DNA of 64,000 nt from Deltaproteobacteria bacterium (GTDB taxonomy: Bacteria > UBA10199 > JADFYH01), in NCBI GenBank assembly GCA_015233135.1, contig JADFYH010000004.1, forward strand, positions 46,581 through 110,580. The letters are read 5' to 3'. Positions 7,687 to 17,132 of this stretch are shown here, piece after piece. Each line of letters starts with the position of its first letter. The stretch's first letter is position 1. Under the pieces are notes generated by a model. The model saw only the letters and a list, made by a program, of their open reading frames with translations, had not been told where the DNA came from and made no database searches. The translations under genes were made by a program, and so were the position numbers.

Positions 7687-10600
7687 TTAGTGATTAAGCC
7701 AACGCTTTTGTTTTTTTCGATAAATCCACATTAAAAATATTGAAGCAGCCCAGAAGTAATTGGGTGCAGCGTTGTTCGACAAACTACAGCCTCCCGATCC
7801 CGAGACTCGGGAATCGTCTGTCTGGCCCGCTCGGGGGGATAAGGCGCTGGCCACGCTGAGTTTTACCACGGTGTTATTACTCTTGAGCGTATAAATGTCC
7901 GCTGCAGAATTGGGATTGTTCGGATTGGCGATCAACAAGAGATCAGAGCCTATGGCATCGGCAGCGGAAGCTCCAGGAACAACGATTACTTGGGAGCTGC
8001 TTGTAACATCGAGAGTGGAAGTTGATCCCAGGTTGCTGGATCCGAAAATTACGTAGATTGCCCCGCTATGATTGGCCCCATAATCCGGCGCCCCAATTAT
8101 CAAATCGGCAATGCCATCTCCACTGACATCTGCAATGGCGATCATTCGTCCGAATCCGTTAGTCGCGCTGCCTCCTGTGATCCGTACATTCGCGTCACTG
8201 GCACTCAGATGATCTCCCAAACTCTTTCGTCCCAAATAAATGTAGGCAGTTCCATCGTTTCCCATTACCACTAAATCCGGATCTCCATCTCCATTCAAAT
8301 CTCCCACCGCCAGCGATTGATAACCCGTGATGGAATCCGTTTCACTAGAAGCACTTCCAAAATCGGCATCTACTCCCCGAGAAGACAACTCCACGCTGCC
8401 TGAAAGACTTCGGGCATCCGAGGATAACAGGGCGATGTTTGATCGGAATTGGCCGCTATCCAGCGCTCCCTGTTGCATGAGATTCTGGTTTAGGGCAGGG
8501 TTGTCAGGTCCCAGTAAAATATCGGCTTTACTAGAACTATTTAAATAATTTGAAACCAGTACCGAACTGACAGGATGTTCTGCGGATCCAAAAATGGTAC
8601 TCGTTAAATTGTAGCTGGAATCATAAATATAAATCATTCCGTGGGGGCCAGAGTTTGGGGCTCCTACTAAAATTTCATCTTCTCCATCCCCATTGATATC
8701 TCCGCTGGCGAGATAGCTTCCAAATTCCCCCTGGGCTTGAGAACCCGAGACATAGGTGAAGTCGGAGGAGTTGTTTATACTACTGATGCTTCGACGAGGG
8801 CTGGAGGGATCCGAGCTGTTTTGGGTCAAGACTCTCGAGATCGAGTTATTTAAATTCAATTCTCCCAAGTTTATATTGTGAGAAAGATCTTGCAGCGCTA
8901 CTTCAGAAAAATACACACGTCCTGCGCCGCCTTCTTCTCCAGGAACTCCGATAATCAGACGTCCAGAATTTGTTACGGTAAAGCTATACTGGGTATTGGC
9001 AGACGCGGGGAGGGTGATTTGGGCTGATCCTACTCCCAAGGCTACCCGCTGAGAGCTGCTCGTTTCATTTCCGTTACTCGTGTTTACCGTGGTTGTGGTT
9101 TGAAGTAGGTGAGTGGATCCATGAACTCCCACGACATGTTCTTCCTGGTCTTCGGTGCGCACACCAGAGACCGCAATCACATACAAGGTGAGGGTGCCTG
9201 ATCCACTGGCCCCCGAACTGTGAGTGACATTCAAAGTGAGATGTACTTCTCCACTGTCAGAGCCTGCAGTAAACACAGGATTTGCAAGGCTTGTGTCGCT
9301 CAAGGTTCCACTGCCTGTCGAGGTGGAGTCCACACTCCAGACATAAGTATAGCTGCCTGAACTCAGAGTGGATGAAGGGGTGACGCTTGCAGAAAGACCA
9401 ATGCTGGCCCCTGCTCGCAGGCTCTGATTGCTGCCTGCATTCACATTTAAAGTGATGTTAGTTTCACCTTCTCCACCGCCACTGGGTTCGGAATCGTTAT
9501 CTTGAATGCTGATATTGGCATAAGAACCGGTCAGGTTGTTGTAGTTCGCATCATTACTGACACTGTGATAGGTAAAGGCACCTGTGTGTTGACCTTCAAC
9601 TAGGTTGTCGTCCACCGCCGACACCAAGAGGCTTTGTGCCTGATTCCAGTTGTTGGCGGTGAAGCTCATCTGGATCGGCGTCACATTAATTTGAGCATTG
9701 GGGCTATAGTTGATTGTCACGGTGTTTGTCGGTTGCGAATTTAAACGGATACTCAAAGTCGCATTGTCTCCCCCCTCGGCAAGGGAAAGGGAGCTGGGAC
9801 TGAAGTGGATTCCCGCCGAATCACTGGCTGTAATCGAGACCACGATGGATCCAACAGTAAGATTGGCCCCATAGTTTGTATCGTTGCTGGCAGCCGTGTG
9901 CGTGATTGTGGCAGTGTGTATGCCTTGGGCGATACTGTTGTTCACGGCTGTAACCGTTACCATTTGCGGCGTGCTCCAGTTGCCAGAGTTACCAGACGTA
10001 AAGGTCAAGGAAGTAGGCGATGCTGTTACTCCGGAGCCTGCGTTTACTGTGATGACTACATCGCTGGTGGGCTGGCTGGTGAGGGCTATGGTATAAGAAT
10101 CGGTGGCCCCACCTTCTACCACGGTAGTGCTTCCATTACTTTGCGTGAGGGTCACCCCTGCAGAATCGTTATCGATAATGGAAACTGTAATGGGATTAAC
10201 ACCAATCGCATTGTAAGCACTATCCCCGCTGCTGGCGCTGGGACTGATCAGTCCCGTATGATTGCCTTGTGCCAGGTGATCGTCCACCGCGGTGACTGTC
10301 ACCGTTTGGACCTGATTCCAGTTTGAAGCAGTGAAGGTGAGACTGGGAGGATTTGTGGTCACCTGGCTGTCGGGGTGCATCGTAATCGTCACATCGGAAA
10401 TGGGTTGAGTGCTGAGCAGCACCGTGAAAGTATCGGTGTTTCCTCCTTCGGTGACTACGGTGGATCCGGAAGATTCTGCAATCGATACCCCAGGAGAATC
10501 ATTGTCAGTAACATTTGCGACCACTGAGGCAATGGAAAGCCCATTGTAAAAAGTATCCGAGCTTGTGGCAGTATGGGTAATCGTTCCCGTGTGCAGGCCA

Positions 10601-13600
10601 TCAGCCACCTGATTGTCCACCGCCGACACGGTGACGGTTTGAGGGCTATTCCAGTTGCCTGAAGTAAAGGTGAGGGTTGGGGGAGTAGTAGATACCTTAT
10701 CATCCGGAGTCACTGTAATCACCACATCTTGAGTAGGTTCAGAAGTGAGCACAACGGTGTAAGAATCGGTCACGCCGCTGCCTTCGGTGACATTGGTACT
10801 TCCGCCCGACTCGGTAATAGTGACGCCCACAAAGTCATCGTCGGTAATCGTTGCCGTGTGCACTGTGGTGCCTCCCAGGCTGGCATTGGTGGGAGCCTCC
10901 ATTGTCAAGACCACGGTTTCATTGCCTTCATGAATTGCATCGGGAATAATGCTGATGGTCGTGGAGGCCGTAGTCTCCCCAGCAGCAATCGTGAGAGGAG
11001 AAGCCGTGATTGTGTAATCGGTTCCGTCAGTAGCTGTGCCGCCGATACTAAAAGGCACTGTGGTAGTCTTCCCACTCGCTGCGGAGAGTTGGGCGGTCAC
11101 GGTCATCGTTCCGGATTCACTGGCAGAAGCCTGGGCGGAGCTGGTCCATTGCACGGAAGGTTGGGGGTCGTCATTGAGGATGGTCCCGGTTGCGCTGGAT
11201 CTGTCAAGTGTGGCATTCGAAGGCCCACTCAACAAGGTAAGTGTAAAGGTTTCATCATCCTCATACAGGGTATCTCCCAAAATAGGCACGCTAATCGTTT
11301 TGGATATTTCATCCGGGTTAAAGGTAAGAGTGCCGGAAGTGGCGGTATAATCAGAACCCGCCGTCGCGCTAACATTAGCGGTGGCATAGTTCACCGTAAT
11401 GGTTTGAACGCTGGGACGATTCAAGGTCACAGAAAAATCCATGCTGGAAGAACCCGAGTTGCCTTCGTCACGACTGCTGTCGGCAATGGAGAGGGCGGGC
11501 TGGGCATCGTTGTCGGTGATATTGGCGGTGACGGAGGCGATAGTCACACCGTTGTATCCCCCGCCGGAAGCGGCATGGGTGATCGTTGCGCTGTGAGGGC
11601 CTTCATAACGGTTGTCGTCTACCGCAGTGACGGTCACGGTTTGAGGGGTATTCCAGCTGCCTGTCGTAAAGGTCAGGGTGCTCGGAGACACAGTCACTCC
11701 ATGGGTGGTATCGGAGGAGCTCGGAGTGAGGGTGACACTGGATGTCGGTTGAGAGGTGAGAACCAGCGTGTAAGAATCTGTTGCACCTCCTTCGGTCACA
11801 TTGGTACTTCCTCCCGATTCATTGATCGTCACTCCTGCCGTATCGTCGTTGAGGATAGTCCCTGTGCCGATGCCTGGGGGAACGGTCGTCGCATTGCTGG
11901 GGTTGCTCAAGGTCATGGTCAGCGTCTCATCGACTTCCACTACATAATCGCCAATCACCGACACATCGATCGTCTTGGAGGTCTGCCCTGGCGTAAAGGT
12001 GAGGGTCCCGGAAGTAGCAGTATAATCGGATCCCGCCGTTGCAGTGCCATCGCTCGTGGCATAATCCACCGTAATAGTTTGAACGCTGGAATTGGAGAGG
12101 GTGACGCTATAGGTTAAATTCTTTGTCCCCACATTGCCTTCTGTTACCGAGGGACTATCAATGGAAATCATGGGCTGGGCATCGTTGTCGGTGATAGTGG
12201 CGGTGACAGAGGAAACCGCCATTCCATTGTAGCCTCCATCGTTACTACTCACGCTGAAAGAAATGCTGTCCGTATGAGCCCCTTCGTAGCGCGTGTCGTC
12301 AATGGCTGTGACCATCACCGTTTGAGGAATATTCCAGTCGCCTGTGGTAAAAGTGAGGGGAGAAGACGACACCAAAACCCCGTAGCTGCTATCTTCGGGG
12401 CTTACCGCCACCGAGACATCATCGGTGGGTTGAGAGGCCAGGACGACGGTGAAAGAATCCGTGGCTCCGCCTTCGGTCACCGCCACACTGCTCTTCGAGA
12501 CATTGATTGCAGGCGTAACAAAGCTCCACTTGGTGTTGTGGGTTGAATCGATACAATTCGTATAACAGGTGATGTTACTTGCATTGGTGTTTTTGCTGTC
12601 TTCCACATCCACATAACCGCTGATGTCTCTGCTGCCTTGGGGATCAATCAACCACTCAGTTCCCTCGATACTGCTTCTTAGATTCAAGAAAGTTTTTGCA
12701 ATGGAGTCTCCATGAAGTGTGAGAGTGTGTTCGATGGTCTGTTTGGAACCCGCAGTAAAGGTCATGGTCGTGACAGCGGTAGCAGTCAGGTTGTAGAAAG
12801 TGGTAGAGCCATCGATGGTTTGACAATCACTCAGATCCACGGTTCCCGAGTTGTGATTGAAGGTGCTCCCAACCAGATGATAGAAGCCCCAGTCCACATA
12901 TAGGGTGCTGGAGGGGGCTGTAAAAGTAGTACCAGCATTTTGATAAAAAACATCGGTGGTGATTGTCCCTGATCCGCCGGTGTAGGTTCCTCCATTGAGC
13001 TGGAGTATGGCCATTGACATGGCTTGGGAGCCTTGTGCGAAGGTTCCCGTGTCTCCACTATCCGTACTAAAAGAATACAGGGTTAAATCATGATTGATCA
13101 ATGAAAGGATTCCACCAGATTTTAGGACGTCGATATTTTGATAAGTGGAGTCTGTTCCTGGATCAAAACTCTGGGCACCGCTCCCATCAAAGACAATCTT
13201 ATTGTTACCGCTGGTATAAGTGCTGCTATTGCTCCAGTTCCCAGCTACATAAACGTCCTGGTCATTACTATTGAGGGTGGCTCCACTACGGATGCTGAGG
13301 TCCCCGTTTACATAGAGGATAGAATCCTGTTTCAAGGTATCATCCCCGGCGTTGATGATGAGGTTGTAATAGTTATTTCCGGCGGCCAGTGAATTGCGGG
13401 TGTTGGTTCCTGCAGCCCCAGTGTATTCGACAGTTCCCGAATGTGTATCCATGGGGAAGCTGTTGTCTGAGGCAGAGCCAGCCACATAAAGAGCGTTAAC
13501 ATCCGAGGCATTCAGGGCTCCTTTGTAAATCGCCACTTCGTCAATCACGGTGTTCAATTCTCCTGCAAGGCCGTCGATTCCATATTTTCCAATGCGCAGC

Positions 13601-14742
13601 TCACTGGCTCCATCGGTTGGATTGATAGTATCGGCTGCGGAGCCATCTAACACGCCATCCAGGTAAACTTTAATGTTTGTCCCATCATAAACGGCCGCCA
13701 CATGGTGCCAGGTATTGGCAGAAACGGTCGTGGTGCCTGTGACCCCGGCAAGAGAACTTCCACTCAGAGTATTAGCTTCGAGTTTTCCACTGCTCACTCT
13801 AAACCTGTATCCATTGATGCCATCGGGTCCGGAGGCTTCATACTTTTCAATGATGCCGGCGTTCTGACCTGTGGAGGCAAGATTTATCCAGGCAGAAAGC
13901 GTGAAAGGCCCGGTGAGACTTAAAGAGGGAGAATCGGCAGCAGAAATATAATCGCCATTTTGGCCATCGAGAGAAATCGCATTACTGCTAAATTCTCCAG
14001 TGGCCGCATAGCCTACGATTCCATGCGCACTGGCATCGTTGGCATAGCGGGTGGCGTCGTAGAAGGTGCCGCTGGTTTCATCCAGGTGATAGAGGGCGAC
14101 CATTCCATGATCCAGGATTTCTCCACCCTGCAGACGCAGGGTTCCATTGTTGTTGAAAGTTCCACCCAGTGATAAATTATGCCCCGCCAAATCGAGTATC
14201 CCCGAGGTGATACTCAAATCGCCGCCTACCACGAGATCGGCACTGAGGCTGAAGACTGAACTTGCTCCTCCGTTAATAATCAGATTTCCATAGTTCCAAT
14301 TCTTCAAGGTGTAGGAAGGGGATGTCCCGTTGTAGACTACCGTTCCTGCTGCTACTCGAGGATACCCACTACTAGTGGTGAGGGTTTCACCCCCTTGCAA
14401 TTGCAGGGTTCCGGTGACGGTAATGGCGGGAAACCCACTGGTAGATAAGACACCCGCATAATCGGACTGGATATAGATTCCTCTTACCGAAATACTGCTA
14501 TCGATCACGCAATCTGCACTATTGCCGTCGAAGGTGGCGTCGTCTAAAAGCCCTGGGGCTGTTGTATCGTTAGTGCCCCCGCTGGAAGTAGACCACTTGG
14601 TATCGTCTGAAAAACTGTCCCCATTCCCAATCCAATATTTGGTCGCTGCTTGAGCAAGGTTAGGTGCAAATAAAAAAAGCACAAAACAAACGCGTAACAA
14701 CCATTTTAAATGCAGATGTGGAAGTACAGACACTTTCATCAT
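7687..14742 (-). CDS. Giant secreted protein: LamG, nine Calx-beta-like repeats, FG-GAP repeats, Cys-type C-terminal tail
   Basis: The 2351-residue protein has a signal peptide (LLRVCFVLFLFAPNLAQA, cleavage near residue 33). An N-terminal beta-rich region contains a LamG/concanavalin-like domain starting at VALYHLDETSGTFYDATRY. Nine tandem repeats of about 100 residues follow. Six are of the long type (VTEGG...DSYTVVL...SQPT...TDND) and three are classical Calx-beta domains ending in ILNDD or ITDDD. Next come an Ig/PKD-like domain and FG-GAP blades with Ca-binding loops (GDINGDGEDEI, GDLNGDGDPDL, ADVSGDGIADL). The end is GSGGCSLS, a hydrophobic stretch and YRKKQKRW, like sorting tails of the MYXO/JDVT-CTERM kind with Cys2319 as key residue. 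GGAGG precedes the ATG. It is probably a calcium-binding adhesin at the cell surface. It is monocistronic. Confidence 0.85.
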   Translation of the reverse strand: MMKVSVLPHLHLKWLLRVCFVLFLFAPNLAQAATKYWIGNGDSFSDDTKWSTSSGGTNDTTAPGLLDDATFDGNSADCVIDSSISVRGIYIQSDYAGVLSTSGFPAITVTGTLQLQGGETLTTSSGYPRVAAGTVVYNGTSPSYTLKNWNYGNLIINGGASSVFSLSADLVVGGDLSITSGILDLAGHNLSLGGTFNNNGTLRLQGGEILDHGMVALYHLDETSGTFYDATRYANDASAHGIVGYAATGEFSSNAISLDGQNGDYISAADSPSLSLTGPFTLSAWINLASTGQNAGIIEKYEASGPDGINGYRFRVSSGKLEANTLSGSSLAGVTGTTTVSANTWHHVAAVYDGTNIKVYLDGVLDGSAADTINPTDGASELRIGKYGIDGLAGELNTVIDEVAIYKGALNASDVNALYVAGSASDNSFPMDTHSGTVEYTGAAGTNTRNSLAAGNNYYNLIINAGDDTLKQDSILYVNGDLSIRSGATLNSNDQDVYVAGNWSNSSTYTSGNNKIVFDGSGAQSFDPGTDSTYQNIDVLKSGGILSLINHDLTLYSFSTDSGDTGTFAQGSQAMSMAILQLNGGTYTGGSGTITTDVFYQNAGTTFTAPSSTLYVDWGFYHLVGSTFNHNSGTVDLSDCQTIDGSTTFYNLTATAVTTMTFTAGSKQTIEHTLTLHGDSIAKTFLNLRSSIEGTEWLIDPQGSRDISGYVDVEDSKNTNASNITCYTNCIDSTHNTKWSFVTPAINVSKSSVAVTEGGATDSFTVVLASQPTDDVSVAVSPEDSSYGVLVSSSPLTFTTGDWNIPQTVMVTAIDDTRYEGAHTDSISFSVSSNDGGYNGMAVSSVTATITDNDAQPMISIDSPSVTEGNVGTKNLTYSVTLSNSSVQTITVDYATSDGTATAGSDYTATSGTLTFTPGQTSKTIDVSVIGDYVVEVDETLTMTLSNPSNATTVPPGIGTGTILNDDTAGVTINESGGSTNVTEGGATDSYTLVLTSQPTSSVTLTPSSSDTTHGVTVSPSTLTFTTGSWNTPQTVTVTAVDDNRYEGPHSATITHAASGGGYNGVTIASVTANITDNDAQPALSIADSSRDEGNSGSSSMDFSVTLNRPSVQTITVNYATANVSATAGSDYTATSGTLTFNPDEISKTISVPILGDTLYEDDETFTLTLLSGPSNATLDRSSATGTILNDDPQPSVQWTSSAQASASESGTMTVTAQLSAASGKTTTVPFSIGGTATDGTDYTITASPLTIAAGETTASTTISIIPDAIHEGNETVVLTMEAPTNASLGGTTVHTATITDDDFVGVTITESGGSTNVTEGSGVTDSYTVVLTSEPTQDVVITVTPDDKVSTTPPTLTFTSGNWNSPQTVTVSAVDNQVADGLHTGTITHTATSSDTFYNGLSIASVVANVTDNDSPGVSIAESSGSTVVTEGGNTDTFTVLLSTQPISDVTITMHPDSQVTTNPPSLTFTASNWNQVQTVTVTAVDDHLAQGNHTGLISPSASSGDSAYNAIGVNPITVSIIDNDSAGVTLTQSNGSTTVVEGGATDSYTIALTSQPTSDVVITVNAGSGVTASPTSLTFTSGNSGNWSTPQMVTVTAVNNSIAQGIHTATITHTAASNDTNYGANLTVGSIVVSITASDSAGIHFSPSSLSLAEGGDNATLSIRLNSQPTNTVTINYSPNAQINVTPIQMSFTANNWNQAQSLLVSAVDDNLVEGQHTGAFTYHSVSNDANYNNLTGSYANISIQDNDSEPSGGGEGETNITLNVNAGSNQSLRAGASIGLSASVTPSSTLSSGSYTYVWSVDSTSTGSGTLSDTSLANPVFTAGSDSGEVHLTLNVTHSSGASGSGTLTLYVIAVSGVRTEDQEEHVVGVHGSTHLLQTTTTVNTSNGNETSSSQRVALGVGSAQITLPASANTQYSFTVTNSGRLIIGVPGEEGGAGRVYFSEVALQDLSHNINLGELNLNNSISRVLTQNSSDPSSPRRSISSINNSSDFTYVSGSQAQGEFGSYLASGDINGDGEDEILVGAPNSGPHGMIYIYDSSYNLTSTIFGSAEHPVSSVLVSNYLNSSSKADILLGPDNPALNQNLMQQGALDSGQFRSNIALLSSDARSLSGSVELSSRGVDADFGSASSETDSITGYQSLAVGDLNGDGDPDLVVMGNDGTAYIYLGRKSLGDHLSASDANVRITGGSATNGFGRMIAIADVSGDGIADLIIGAPDYGANHSGAIYVIFGSSNLGSTSTLDVTSSSQVIVVPGASAADAIGSDLLLIANPNNPNSAADIYTLKSNNTVVKLSVASALSPRAGQTDDSRVSGSGGCSLSNNAAPNYFWAASIFLMWIYRKKQKRWLNH

Positions 14743-14873
14743 AAAACCTCCAACGGAATAAACTTCTTTATCTAAAGAAATATTTTACGGACTTTTGTGA
14801 CAGGGGAGAAGAGCAAAAGGGCAAAGACTAAGACTTGTTAAAACAAACTCAGAAGAATTAAGAAGAATGAAGC

Positions 14874-14898
14874 AGAGACGGGTTTGAAACCAGTCTCT
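14874..14898. repeat. Hairpin upstream of rseP (REP-like or terminator)
   Basis: AGAGACGGGTTT pairs with AAACCAGTCTCT with one mismatch and a tiny loop, and TTTT follows one base after. It could be a weak terminator in the gap 14743-14943 or a single REP-like unit. The rest of the gap is A-rich with no clear promoter. Confidence 0.5.
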
Positions 14899-14943
14899 AC
14901 TTTTCATCTTGCCTATTCTCCAATCCTTTCCTACATATTTTTT

Positions 14944-16314
14944 ATGACCATCATCACCTTCTTATATTTTCTTGTCGGTTTGGGGCTTCTCATTTTTATC
15001 CACGAACTTGGGCATTTTCTCGTTGCCAAATGGGCGGGAATTCGTGTGGAGCAATTTTCGCTGGGTTTTGGCCCCAAGCTTTTTGGCTTTAAGAGGGGAG
15101 AGACCGAATACAAAATTTCCATACTTCCGTTGGGTGGCTATGTAAAGATGTCGGGCGAAGAGCCAGAAGAGGAAAAAATAAAACCCCTGGATGACCCTCG
15201 CAGCTTTGCAGCACAGCCTTTATGGAAACGGGTGTTGGTAGTGTTGGCAGGTCCTACCATGAATTTGTTTTTGGCTTTGCTGCTGATGCCTTTGGTTTTT
15301 ATGGTTGGGCATCAGGAACCTTCTTACTTGCATCAAGAAAGTGTGCTGATAGGGGTCAAAAAGGATTCCCCCGCTGACAAAATTGGAATGATGAAAGGAG
15401 ATAAGATTATTGAGATAGAAGGCAAGCCCATCCAGCATTGGCTGGAGGTGATGAAAACTGTGAAGAAGAATCCCAATGGAAGTCTTGAGTTAAAAGTTTT
15501 ACGTGGAAGTGAAATAAAATCTTTCCAAGTAAAACTGGATGCTGACAAAGATAATCTGGTTGGGATTTTTGGTATTGAGCCCCCTTTGTTTATAGTTTTC
15601 CCCCCCATTATTGCTGAGGTGGCTCCCAATTCGCCAGCACTTCGTGCAGGTCTAGAGGCCAACGATAGAATTCTCTCTGTCAATGGAACTCCGATTAATT
15701 CTTGGGATGAAATGAGTGATTTGCTCACGGCTTCGCAAGGGAAAAATACGCAGCTAGAGGTATTGAGAAATGCAGAGAAGAAAAATCTGGCAATTGCTCC
15801 TACCTACGATTCGGATAATAAAAAATGGATTTTAGGGGTGGTTAAAAAAATCCCTGAAGGAAGCTATATCCAAGTGAAATATAGTTTCGCGGAGGCCCTA
15901 GAAAATGGAATAGAAGAGTATAATGGATTGCTGGGGCTTACCTTTAAAGTTCTAAAGAAATTATTTAGTTTTAAGCTTTCTTACAGGGCCTTGGGAGGGC
16001 CCGTTCAAATTGCTCAAGCGACGGCTCAAGCTGCCAAAAGTGGCTTCGGAGATTTCCTCTATTTTATTTCCTATCTAAGTATCCAGTTAGGGGTGATGAA
16101 TTTACTCCCTATCCCTGTGCTCGATGGAGGGCATTTGTTTTTTATGCTCTTTGAAGTGGCCCGCGGGAAAGCCCTTTCTATCAAAACAAGGATGATCGCC
16201 ATGCAGGTGGGAATGGCTCTGCTTTTTTCGTTGATGATCCTGGTGACCATCAACGATTTGAGCAATTTGCAGGTTGTGCATAAATTGATCAATTTTGTGG
16301 TGGGGAAGTTTTAA
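14944..16314 (+). CDS. rseP: Site-2 intramembrane metalloprotease RseP
   Basis: The 456-residue protein is an inner-membrane zinc protease that cleaves membrane-bound regulators such as anti-sigma factors. HELGH at residues 20-24 in the first membrane segment and LDGGH (Asp394) in a C-terminal one are the zinc ligands. Two PDZ domains lie between them (around GVKKDSPADKIGMMKGD and VAPNSPALRAGLEANDRIL). The ATG at 14944 fits the family N terminus. The longer TTG start at 14884 would run through a hairpin. No clear ribosome binding site is seen. tsaB follows after 14 bp. Confidence 0.92.
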   Translation: MTIITFLYFLVGLGLLIFIHELGHFLVAKWAGIRVEQFSLGFGPKLFGFKRGETEYKISILPLGGYVKMSGEEPEEEKIKPLDDPRSFAAQPLWKRVLVVLAGPTMNLFLALLLMPLVFMVGHQEPSYLHQESVLIGVKKDSPADKIGMMKGDKIIEIEGKPIQHWLEVMKTVKKNPNGSLELKVLRGSEIKSFQVKLDADKDNLVGIFGIEPPLFIVFPPIIAEVAPNSPALRAGLEANDRILSVNGTPINSWDEMSDLLTASQGKNTQLEVLRNAEKKNLAIAPTYDSDNKKWILGVVKKIPEGSYIQVKYSFAEALENGIEEYNGLLGLTFKVLKKLFSFKLSYRALGGPVQIAQATAQAAKSGFGDFLYFISYLSIQLGVMNLLPIPVLDGGHLFFMLFEVARGKALSIKTRMIAMQVGMALLFSLMILVTINDLSNLQVVHKLINFVVGKF

Positions 16315-16328
16315 AGCGAGAGTTAATT

Positions 16329-17033
16329 ATGTACATTCTCGCCCTAGACACCACCAGCTCTCAAGGGGGGGTTGTCTTATTAAAAGACAATGAAGTTTTG
16401 GAAGCCAACTCCTGGCAGGCTTTTTCCAATCACAGTGCTGCCCTGGCCTTTAACACGCACCAAATTTTAGAAAAATTTAAACTGAAGGTAAATGACTTGG
16501 ACGCGATTGGGGTTTGCACAGGGCCGGGCTCCTACACGGGCATTCGTGTGGTGCTCAGCTTTGTGAAAGGCTTGGCTGCACTGAGCTCTATTCCCATCGT
16601 CCGGCTTTCCAGCCTGGATTTACTGGCTTATCAAAATCGAGACTTGAGCCCTTTGGCCGTTTGTTTAGATGCCCGAAATGCTGAAGTCTACGCAAAGTTT
16701 TTTGAGAAAAATTTTCAGCTCACTCAAAAAGATATTCAGGAATCTTGCCTCTCTTTTAAAGATTTTTTTGTGGCCCTTGAATCAAAGATCTCTCTCTCGG
16801 AAGTTTTTTGGCTGGGTTCAGGGGCGATAGCCAATGCCTATTTTTTGAGAGAGCAGGGGGTACAAGAAAACAAAATTCTTCCTTTGGAAAAATCTCAATT
16901 AGACATTTTGTCTTTGGCGCAGCTGAGTTTTGAGTGTTACCAGCAAAAACTTTTTCTGGGTTCGGTGCTGGAGTTGCAGGGCAATTATTTGAGGGATTTT
17001 CGAGTGAGGGACAAGGGTAATACCTCACCCTAG
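16329..17033 (+). CDS. tsaB: tRNA threonylcarbamoyladenosine complex subunit TsaB
   Basis: The 234-residue protein is of the ASKHA fold. LALDTTSSQGGV at the N terminus and VCTGPGSYTGIRV near residue 62 are family motifs. TsaB partners TsaD and TsaE to make t6A37 on ANN-decoding tRNAs. It probably shares a transcript with rseP. The last codons and the TAG stop (TSP then stop) are encoded by the first bases of a family B palindromic repeat, so the native C terminus has been replaced or trimmed by the repeat. Confidence 0.9.
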   Translation: MYILALDTTSSQGGVVLLKDNEVLEANSWQAFSNHSAALAFNTHQILEKFKLKVNDLDAIGVCTGPGSYTGIRVVLSFVKGLAALSSIPIVRLSSLDLLAYQNRDLSPLAVCLDARNAEVYAKFFEKNFQLTQKDIQESCLSFKDFFVALESKISLSEVFWLGSGAIANAYFLREQGVQENKILPLEKSQLDILSLAQLSFECYQQKLFLGSVLELQGNYLRDFRVRDKGNTSP

Positions 17034-17132
17034 CCCTCTCCTACTTTAGGAGAGGGGGCATACGGATTATTGTTGAAAGCTGAGTCTCTCTTATCTCCCT
17101 CTCCTAGGGTAGGAGAGGGTCGGGGTGAGGTA
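17022..17132. repeat. Family B palindromic element, copy 1 (tsaB/hisD)
   Basis: Terminal inverted repeats CCTCACCCTAGCCCTCTCCTA and its near complement (CCTAGGGTAGGAGAGGG then GGGGTGAGG) enclose about 60 bp with an inner hairpin. The element fills the gap between the convergent genes tsaB and hisD. It contains the tsaB stop and abuts the hisD stop at 17133. A second copy is at 38210-38300. It may act as a bidirectional terminator. Confidence 0.85.

Noticed and set aside
10729..12117. Long open frame of 462 codons opposite the Calx-beta gene
   Set aside because: It is antisense to tandem repeats whose biased codons keep the opposite frame open. No RBS and a Gly/Arg/His-rich shadow composition.
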